Of a stretch of 7,666 bases of DNA, positions 1 to 4,187 are shown in pieces. Every line of letters starts with the position of its first letter. Positions within the stretch are counted from its first letter, which is position 1. The position numbers and the translations under genes were made by a program. Under the pieces are notes generated by a model that saw nothing but the letters and a program-made list of their open reading frames with translations, was not told the origin of the DNA and did no database searches. This DNA is from Eubacteriales Family XIII. Incertae Sedis bacterium (GTDB taxonomy: Bacteria; Bacillota; Clostridia; Peptostreptococcales; Anaerovoracaceae): positions 1 through 7,666 of the forward strand of contig JAISEX010000235.1 of NCBI GenBank assembly GCA_031263875.1, in the 5' to 3' direction.

Positions 1-249
1 CGCGGATGGAGGCGGCACGGGGTGGCTTGCTGCCGGTATATTTTCTCTCGCGTTTGGGGTCGCTGACGGGAGAGGCGGGTTCGCCACGGAAAGGACGGGC
101 GGGCGGTGTGCTTTGCCCGCACAGGAGTGAACGACCGCAGGGAGTGAACATTGCGGCCAAAGACCGGAATGAAAGACTTTTCGGAGGCGGCGCGGAATGG
201 CGACGATGGCATGCGCATACGGCGATAATGGCTGACTCTGCGAAGACGG
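1..249. other. GC-rich repeat-type DNA without a credible gene
   Basis: This stretch has open frames, but their translations are rich in Arg, Gly and Ala with no recognisable domain, and no ribosome binding site fits. It contains loosely repeated motifs such as GCGGAATGGC, GGCGATAATGGC and GACGGCGCGG. The same motifs appear at 3680-3870 and 7320-7570, always next to copies of the dispersed repeat described in this window. I read it as the outer part of a larger repeat island that continues to the left of the window. Confidence 0.6.
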
Positions 250-429
250 CGCGGAATGGCGCACGTGTTCGCGCAAGGGATAGCAGCGGAAATCCCGCAG
301 GCCGCTTGCGGCCAAGGAATTGCAGCGGATAGCCCGGTGGGGCTGTTTCATCATGGCTAAGATATTCGTATTGTTAAATATTTAACAATTAAGCCGGCTC
401 ATTCTTTGCAAAAACAGCCCCATGCGCCC
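250..429 (-). repeat. Dispersed structured repeat, copy R5, with a 63-base loop insert
   Basis: Read on the minus strand, this copy starts with the border GGGCGCAT (422-429). The hairpin arms follow: AAACAGCCCC (412-421) and GGGGCTGTTT (339-348) pair perfectly over 10 bases and enclose 63 unique AT-rich bases. After that come ACCGGGCTATCC (327-338), a hairpin GGCCGC-2-GCGGCC (300-313) and the end motif TATCCCTTGCGCG. The segment 250-303 matches copy R6 (7565-7620) at nearly all positions. The copy lies between the left edge of the window and the rpsT promoter, with its border facing rpsT. Confidence 0.85.
370..389. promoter_or_regulatory. Perfect 20-base palindrome upstream of rpsT
   Basis: ATTGTTAAATATTTAACAAT equals its own reverse complement over all 20 bases. 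It lies inside the loop insert of repeat copy R5, about 110 bases before the rpsT -35 box. A dimeric DNA-binding protein site is a natural reading, and part of a hairpin is the alternative. No regulator can be named from the window. Confidence 0.5.
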
Positions 430-499
430 AAAGAAAGACCTCGATTGAGGGAAGAATTTTTATTTTACCGGCGTTTTCGGGATTTGTGAAAAGTTTTCC

Positions 500-528
500 T
501 TGAAATTGCACGCGCGGGGGCTTATACT
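500..528 (+). promoter_or_regulatory. Promoter of rpsT (sigma-A type)
   Basis: TTGAAA (500-505) and TATACT (523-528) are separated by 17 bases, close to the housekeeping consensus. Transcription would start near 535 and give a leader of about 43 bases before the rpsT start codon. Confidence 0.8.
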
Positions 529-577
529 GATAGTTGCGATTTATTTTATTTGCAGCACAATGAAAGTGGGGTGAACA

Positions 578-1249
578 ATGGCAAATATCAAATCGGCAAA
601 GAAACGGATCAGCGTGATCGAGCGTAAGACCCAGCGTAACAGGCGCGTCAAGTCCCATCTCAAGGAGATACTGAAGGACTTCGAGGCGGCGCTCGCGGCG
701 GAAGACAAGAAAACCGCGCGGGACAAGCTGGCGCTTGCGGAAAAGAGACTGATGCAGGCCGCGTCAAAGGGTACTATTCACCGTAATGCGGCTTCGAGAA
801 AAGTTTCGCGTATCACGACGGCCTTTATCAATGCTTTCGGAAAGGAAGCGCTTCTCGAAAAGGCGGATATGCCCGTGATCCCGGACAAGCCGGCACCGAA
901 GGAAGCGAAGCCCGCAAAGGAAGCTAAAGCTGAGAAGACCGCAAAGTCTGACGTCGCGGAAGACGTGACCGAAGAAGCTGAAACGGAAACGCCGGCGGAG
1001 GCAGATGCAAAACCGAAGGCGAAGTCGACAAAGAAGGCGTCCGCAGAGGAAGCCGAAGCGCCCGCAGAGGAAGTTCCTGCGGAGGAGCCGGAAGCCCCGG
1101 CAGAAGAAACGCCCGCAGAGGAACCGGAGGCTCCGGTAGAAGCCGCGCCCGCGGGAAGTGGAAGCGCCGCCCGAAGCGGAAACCGAAGAAGCGTAAACTC
1201 ACCCGTCACCCCCATAATGCGCGAAAACGACTCGCGCGTCATAGTATAA
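578..1249 (+). CDS. rpsT: 30S ribosomal protein S20 with a long acidic Ala/Glu/Pro tail; tail probably frameshifted
   Basis: S20 binds 16S rRNA early in assembly of the small ribosomal subunit. Residues 1 to about 88 are a complete, basic S20 with the typical start MANIKSAKKRISVIERKTQRN and the conserved KGTIHRNAASRKVSRI segment. S20 is usually about 85-90 residues; this frame has 223. The rest is a low-complexity tail, first Lys/Ala/Glu-rich and then built on PAEEPEAP-like units (about residues 160-190). The start at 578 follows a GTGGGGTGA ribosome binding site (566-574). The tail pattern breaks at about 1154. Shifting frame by one base there continues it as EVEAPPEAETEEA and stops at 1196, giving about 205 residues. 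The frame shown instead runs into Arg/Ser/Gly-rich residues and stops at 1249. The extra base is most simply one G in the GGG at 1153-1155. The S20 core is certain; the end is not. Confidence 0.95.
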   Translation: MANIKSAKKRISVIERKTQRNRRVKSHLKEILKDFEAALAAEDKKTARDKLALAEKRLMQAASKGTIHRNAASRKVSRITTAFINAFGKEALLEKADMPVIPDKPAPKEAKPAKEAKAEKTAKSDVAEDVTEEAETETPAEADAKPKAKSTKKASAEEAEAPAEEVPAEEPEAPAEETPAEEPEAPVEAAPAGSGSAARSGNRRSVNSPVTPIMRENDSRVIV

Positions 1250-1260
1250 GTTAAATACTC

Positions 1261-1289
1261 AAAGAGCCGGACGTGTCTCCCGGCTCTTT
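1261..1289 (+). terminator. Intrinsic terminator of rpsT
   Basis: A perfect 10-base stem, AAAGAGCCGG (1261-1270) with CCGGCTCTTT (1280-1289), has a 9-base loop and is followed by a T-rich tail (TTACTCTTTTT). It lies 64 bases after the in-pattern stop codon at 1196 and 11 bases after the stop at 1249, so rpsT is a single-gene transcription unit. Confidence 0.9.
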
Positions 1290-1301
1290 TACTCTTTTTA
1301 T

Positions 1302-1490
1302 GGGCGCATTTTTGGCGCTTCACTTCGTTGCGCGCCAAAAACCGGGCTATCCGGGGCTCCGCTCCACTCCGGCCCCGGCGCGTAAGACGAGCGCTTGAAA
1401 GGTGATTCGCTCTGCTTCAGGCTCTCTCTCGTTTTGTTTTCGGCTGCGCCCGCGCCGTGGCTGTTGCGCACCCCTCCTATCCCTTGCGTG
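1302..1490 (+). repeat. Dispersed structured repeat, copy R2
   Basis: The copy starts with the border GGGCGCAT (1302-1309). A 10-base hairpin follows, TTTTTGGCGC (1309-1318) with GCGCCAAAAA (1332-1341). Next are ACCGGGCTATCCGGGG (1341-1356), a second hairpin CCGGGGC (1351-1357) with GCCCCGG (1372-1378), and a middle part shared with copy R3 (GGCGCGTAAGA). It ends with GCGCACCCCTCCTATCCCTTGCG at 1466-1488. The first hairpin has a different sequence from those of R1 and R3 but sits at the same place. The border is 12 bases after the rpsT terminator stem. Open frames across the copy have no credible start or family. Confidence 0.85.
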
Positions 1491-1706
1491 GCAAGGCGAG
1501 AAAAGAATGTCGCGCGTACACCTTTACGCGGCGTCCCCGTTTACCGCATAAGTGGCAAAAGAAACAAGAAGCGGAGTTCAACATGAGCTTTCTTTCCGTG
1601 CCGTCCCCCGTCCATCGGGATTTTTTCAGTATAAAAACACCCGGCAGTTTCCCACCAGACACCTATCGCAAATTTTCATATTACATTAACGGCACATACC
1701 GCTTGT
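1491..1706. other. Intergenic DNA between repeat R2 and the end of ohrR; no gene seen
   Basis: No supported gene. A short stem CCCG-5-CGGG followed by ATTTTTT (about 1604-1624) resembles a weak plus-strand terminator, but only four pairs form and no gene ends upstream of it. On the minus strand, where the peroxide operon needs a terminator after 1707, I found no convincing stem with a T-run. Confidence 0.5.
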
Positions 1707-2141
1707 TCAAGTATTCCGCATTTCGTCCAGCAGTTTATAGAGAAGCGCGTAGAGCGTTCCGGCCTCGTCTTTTGAGAGCGGCATGCACGGCGCCATCTTC
1801 TGCGGGATCAGCGCGGCGTGCCGTTTCAGCGCTGTGCCCGCCTCGGTAACCGTAACGATGACCGTCCGCTCGTCGCTGCCCGGCCGTTCGCGCCTGACAA
1901 GCCCTTTGCTTTCAAGGCGTTTCAGAAGCGGCGTAAGCGTGCCTGAGTCGAGTGAAAGGTGTTCGCCGAGCTCCTTTACGCCGACCGGCGTGTGCTCCCA
2001 CAAAACCATCATCGTGATGTATTGGGTATACGTCAATCCGATTTCGCTGAGATGGGGCGTATATTTCGCGACGACCGCCTTTGACGCGGCGTATAACGGA
2101 AAGCAAAGCTGGTTCGCGAGTTTTAATTGCTCGTAGTTCAT
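1707..2141 (-). CDS. ohrR: OhrR-type MarR family peroxide-sensing repressor
   Basis: This 144-residue winged-helix repressor is of the organic-hydroperoxide sensing type. The start MNYEQLKLANQLCFPLYAASK is close to B. subtilis OhrR. Cys13, Tyr27 and Tyr38 match that protein's sensor Cys15 and its hydrogen-bonding Tyr29 and Tyr40 at identical spacing. The recognition segment LDSGTLTPLLKRLE and the wing motif DERTV are intact (about residues 64-95). A second cysteine, Cys119, sits at about the spacing of the partner cysteine in Xanthomonas-type two-cysteine OhrR, so oxidation may end in an intersubunit disulfide. The start at 2141 follows AGAGGTGG (2149-2156); a longer frame to 2234 lies inside the upstream gene and looks unnatural. 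Its ATG overlaps the flavodoxin stop by 4 bases (ATGA). It probably represses its own operon. The family is secure; the exact inducer is inferred. Confidence 0.92.
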   Translation of the reverse strand: MNYEQLKLANQLCFPLYAASKAVVAKYTPHLSEIGLTYTQYITMMVLWEHTPVGVKELGEHLSLDSGTLTPLLKRLESKGLVRRERPGSDERTVIVTVTEAGTALKRHAALIPQKMAPCMPLSKDEAGTLYALLYKLLDEMRNT

Positions 2142-2554
2142 GTACCGGCCACCTCTCGCGCGAATTGCGCCGCCTTGTTCAAATCGTCCTGATTGGGACG
2201 CCCTCTGTTCGCGAGCAGAAATGAGCCGCGGCACTGAAACGCCCGATCATAAACCGTAATTCCCGTGCCCGTGAGGATGGCGCGGACTTCATCGAGCGCG
2301 CTTTTATTGCCAGCCGCCGAGCCGAACACGGCAATACGGGTAACGTGACCGGAATCAAGCCCTTGCAAGAACTTCCGCAAGGCGCCGTCAATTTTTCCAG
2401 CGTAGATCGATCCGCCAACAAATAACGTATCGATCGGTGCGTCGAAGGGGCGCACTTCCTCAACTGGTTGCGCACAGGCTCCGACCGCCGCTGCGACGGC
2501 TTCCGCGAGTTTCCTGGTGTTTCCGCCTTTTGAGGCATAGACGACGGCGTTCAT
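2138..2554 (-). CDS. Small flavodoxin-like protein
   Basis: The product is a cytoplasmic protein of 138 residues with a flavodoxin-type fold. It starts with a beta strand and FMN-phosphate loop (MNAVVYASKGGNTRKLAEAV, loop about residues 7-13). A second strand and loop, LFVGGSIYAGK, follow near residues 45-55. A third strand, RIAVFGSAAG, lies near 72-81, and the C-terminal segment RGSFLLANRGRPNQDDLNKA is typical of small flavodoxin-domain proteins of Clostridia. No other domain is present, so it probably carries electrons or uses FMN for a small reduction; its partner is unknown. The start at 2554 has a good AGGAG site seven bases upstream and overlaps the peroxidase stop by 4 bases (ATGA). 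An in-frame extension to 2671 would run far into the peroxidase gene and is rejected. The context suggests a part in the peroxide response. Confidence 0.88.
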   Translation of the reverse strand: MNAVVYASKGGNTRKLAEAVAAAVGACAQPVEEVRPFDAPIDTLFVGGSIYAGKIDGALRKFLQGLDSGHVTRIAVFGSAAGNKSALDEVRAILTGTGITVYDRAFQCRGSFLLANRGRPNQDDLNKAAQFAREVAGT

Positions 2555-3036
2555 TCTGAATCTCCTATCAATTTTTCGATTTCGCCCGCAAGCGCGGCGG
2601 GCGTTTTGGAGGACGCGAAACGGGCGGCGACTTCGCCGTGCCGGTCCACGAGAAACTTCGTGAAATTCCACTTGATTTTGCTGCCGCCAAAACCGCCTTT
2701 GGCCGATTTTAGGAAGGTATAGAGCGGGCTTTCGTTTGCGCCGTTGACGTCGATTTTGTCGAACTGCCGGAAGGTAACGCCAAACCGCCCCGTGCAGAAG
2801 CTGCCGATTTCCTCGTTCGTGCCGGGCGCCTGATGCCCGAACTGGTTACAGGGAAAATCGAGTATCTCAAATCCCTTGTCCGCATACCGCTCGTAGAGCT
2901 CCTGCAACCCGCCGTACTGGGGCGTGAAGCCGCACTCCGTCGCCGTGTTGACGATCAGCAGGACTTTTCCGGCGTATTCGGACAGCTCCACGTCCGCGCC
3001 GCTCGCGTCTTTGACGGTAATGTCATAGAGTTTCAT
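2551..3036 (-). CDS. Glutathione peroxidase family protein (thioredoxin-dependent type likely)
   Basis: This enzyme reduces hydrogen peroxide and organic hydroperoxides to water or alcohols in the cytoplasm. It has 161 residues, the normal length for bacterial members. Catalytic residues are visible: Cys35 (NTATECGF, an ordinary TGC codon and not selenocysteine), Gln69 (FGHQAPG), and Trp123 with Asn124 (KWNFTKF). The block FPCNQFGHQAPGTNEEI (61-77) is intact. Cys81 in SFCTGRF stands where thioredoxin-dependent members carry the resolving cysteine, which favours thioredoxin over glutathione as reductant. The start at 3036 has a strong AAAGGAGAT site just upstream (3041-3049). It is the first gene of a three-gene operon whose other genes encode a flavodoxin and an OhrR repressor, which fits induction by organic peroxide. 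No frame defects were seen. Confidence 0.95.
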   Translation of the reverse strand: MKLYDITVKDASGADVELSEYAGKVLLIVNTATECGFTPQYGGLQELYERYADKGFEILDFPCNQFGHQAPGTNEEIGSFCTGRFGVTFRQFDKIDVNGANESPLYTFLKSAKGGFGGSKIKWNFTKFLVDRHGEVAARFASSKTPAALAGEIEKLIGDSE

Positions 3037-3059
3037 ATGTATCTCCTTTGGTTTTTCGC

Positions 3060-3083
3060 AATTTGATTGTGCGCAATTAAATT
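3060..3083. promoter_or_regulatory. Candidate OhrR operator
   Basis: This 24-base imperfect palindrome has 10 of 12 symmetric pairs matching and is centred between 3071 and 3072. It covers the edge of the -10 box and the predicted transcription start. Its half-sites are AATT-rich (AATTTGATTG / GCAATTAAATT), as in known OhrR operators. CGCAATT also occurs three times at exact 15-base steps (3057, 3072, 3087). Binding here would block RNA polymerase. Assignment to the operon's own repressor is an inference. Confidence 0.7.
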
Positions 3084-3109
3084 ATACGCAATTGATATTT
3101 TGTTGTCAA
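3081..3109 (-). promoter_or_regulatory. Consensus promoter of the peroxidase-flavodoxin-ohrR operon
   Basis: Read on the minus strand, TTGACA (3104-3109) and TATAAT (3081-3086) are separated by exactly 17 bases, a perfect match to the housekeeping consensus. Transcription would start near 3074, giving a leader of about 38 bases. So strong a promoter makes sense for a gene set normally held off by a repressor. Confidence 0.92.
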
Positions 3110-3121
3110 ATTTATGGGACA

Positions 3122-3206
3122 GGGCGCATGGGGCTAGCGCCCCACCGGGCTATCCGGGGCTTCGGCCGCTTCGCGGCTGCTGCGCACCCCTCCTATCCCT
3201 TGCGCG
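3122..3206 (+). repeat. Dispersed structured repeat, copy R1 (short form)
   Basis: The border GGGCGCAT (3122-3129) is followed by the hairpin GGGGC-TAGC-GCCCC (3130-3143). Then come ACCGGGCTATCCGGGG (3144-3159), a second hairpin GCCGC-TTC-GCGGC (3165-3177), and the end TGCGCACCCCTCCTATCCC followed by TTGCGCG. It is the most compact copy and shows the family most clearly. The border lies 12 bases beyond the -35 box of the peroxide operon. Confidence 0.88.
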
Positions 3207-3440
3207 TCGCCGTCGCTCGTGCCTGTTTTACGCGGCTGCGCCGCATTGTAATGTAAAACAGGACAGCGAAGCGAGCAACGCGAGCGGAGGAGTGAGCGCA
3301 GCGAACGTTACCTCGCTCCGGTTCCCCTGCGTGAGAAAGGCAAACATCCCGCCCATCCTCCTTACGGCGCCTCCGTCATCGGAAACAAAAAAGCAAACGT
3401 GCAAAAGATGTTGTTTTATTCCCATTTCGGCATTGTGGGG
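3207..3440. other. Repeat-type intergenic DNA with a 10-base inverted repeat; no gene seen
   Basis: CCTGTTTTAC (3222-3231) and GTAAAACAGG (3253-3262) pair perfectly around an inner GCGGC-TGC-GCCGC stem. The next part is dense in GAGCGAAGCGAGC-like motifs of low information (3263-3320). The 11 bases TGCCTGTTTTA at 3220-3230 recur at the very end of the window (7656-7666). Open frames here lack start signals and domains. Confidence 0.55.
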
Positions 3441-3443
3441 GTA

Positions 3444-3449
3444 TATAAT
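3444..3449 (+). promoter_or_regulatory. Possible -10 box for the small membrane gene
   Basis: A TATAAT hexamer lies 44 bases before the start codon at 3493, in a stretch much richer in A and T than its surroundings. No good -35 box is found at the usual distance, so this is a tentative call. Confidence 0.4.
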
Positions 3450-3492
3450 AGTTTTGTTAAATCATAATAGTTGAAAGGGAATAACAAATAGT

Positions 3493-3675
3493 ATGGGTAT
3501 GACGATGTTTCTCGGTTTGTTCTTTGTGATCGGTGTAGCTCTTTTATTCGTGGGCATTTTGTATAAGTCGAACAGGAAGATTCGGCTGACGGCGCTGATT
3601 TTGGGCGCGGTCTTTGTCGCTGCTGCGGTGGCGATGGGTTTATTCCTCATTTTTGTGCTGATACCTGCGATGTGA
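3493..3675 (+). CDS. Small membrane protein, two predicted helices, function unknown
   Basis: I do not recognise a family. The 60-residue product is almost entirely hydrophobic: helix one spans about residues 4-23, a short basic loop YKSNRKIR about 24-31, and helix two about 32-57. By the positive-inside rule the loop faces the cytoplasm and both ends face out. GAAAGGGA (3473-3480) could be the ribosome binding site; it is 12 bases from the first ATG and 18 from the next in-frame ATG at 3499, so the first start fits better. The AT content just upstream rises, as in real promoter regions, and the hydrophobic pattern is too regular for chance. The gene is alone inside an island bounded by inverted repeat copies R1 and R4. 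A toxin-like peptide or a small transporter subunit cannot be told apart from the sequence. Confidence 0.65.
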   Translation: MGMTMFLGLFFVIGVALLFVGILYKSNRKIRLTALILGAVFVAAAVAMGLFLIFVLIPAM

Positions 3676-3840
3676 AATGAGAGGAACGGAGGGCGGCAGG
3701 GAAAGGGCGCTTATGCCGAATCTGTTTCTCGCTTTTTTTAGTTGCGCGCGTGATGGATCGAGACGCCGGAGGGAGGATGGGCGTGCGGCGGACGGTTCTC
3801 GCACAGTTGCGGCTACGGGCGTGATGACAGACGTTGCGGA
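3676..3840. other. GC-rich repeat-type DNA; no gene seen
   Basis: An open frame starts at 3677, immediately after the membrane gene stop, and runs to 3973. It crosses copy R4, its product is Arg/Gly/Ala-rich without a domain, and its end is repeat sequence. I treat it as non-coding. A run of seven T at about 3733-3739 has no convincing stem before it. Confidence 0.5.
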
Positions 3841-4034
3841 GACGGCGTGGAATGCCGCTTATGTCCCGCGCAAGGGATCGGAGGGGTGCGGTAGCAGCCG
3901 CGAAGCGGCCGGAGCGAACAGCGGAGCCCCGGAGAGCCCGGTGGGGCGCTCAAAAATAAAATGCCGTTTTTAAATACTCACGTAATACTGTCCGGAGGTT
4001 ACTTGCAAAATTATTTTGAGCGCCTCATGCGCCC
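3841..4034 (-). repeat. Dispersed structured repeat, copy R4, with a 51-base loop insert
   Basis: On the minus strand the border GGGCGCAT (4027-4034) is followed by arm TTATTTTGAGCGCC (4011-4024, given in plus-strand letters). This pairs with GGCGCTCAAAAATAA (3945-3959) apart from one bulged A, and encloses 51 unique bases (3960-4010). Then come ACCGGGCTCTCCGGGG (3927-3942), a hairpin GCCGC-GAA-GCGGC (3897-3909) and the end CGATCCCTTGCGCG. The outer part at 3841-3870 matches R5 and R6 (GGAATG.CGC..ATGT). The border faces lepA and, with the R1 border at 3122, forms inverted ends of a 913-base island. Confidence 0.85.
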
Positions 4035-4153
4035 GGAAAATCAACCGCGAATCACGAAACGGAATATCACGCTCTCATGACGCCGCAACGCGTTCCGGGA
4101 CGGGGCTCGGAATGACAGTGACGCGCGGAATTCATAGTGACAAAACGTCCGTC

Positions 4154-4181
4154 TTGCCGTATGCGGCCCGCGTGGTATAAT
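4154..4181 (+). promoter_or_regulatory. Promoter of lepA-hemW, extended -10, probably leaderless
   Basis: TATAAT (4176-4181) is preceded by TGG, an extended -10, with a weak TTGCCG (4154-4159) 16 bases upstream. Only six bases separate the hexamer from the lepA ATG at 4188. The expected transcription start therefore falls on the A of the start codon. No Shine-Dalgarno sequence is present in the intervening bases. Confidence 0.7.
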
Positions 4182-4187
4182 CTCTGT

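Noticed and set aside
439..462. Weak stem CCTC-GATT-GAGG followed by a T-rich stretch before rpsT
   Set aside because: Only four pairs form and no gene ends upstream of it.
778..1338. Long minus-strand open frame opposite rpsT
   Set aside because: It is the antisense of the repetitive S20 tail; its Ala/Ser-rich product only mirrors the Glu/Ala codons of the real gene.
2138..3036. Possible bilirubin-reduction cluster because a flavodoxin sits beside a MarR regulator
   Set aside because: No BilR-type reductase is present, and the regulator carries the OhrR sensor residues, which fits peroxide sensing better.
3677..3973. 98-codon open frame directly after the small membrane gene
   Set aside because: It runs through repeat copy R4, the product is low-complexity Arg/Gly/Ala, and its ending APESPVGR is just the translated repeat, also found in a frame across copy R3.
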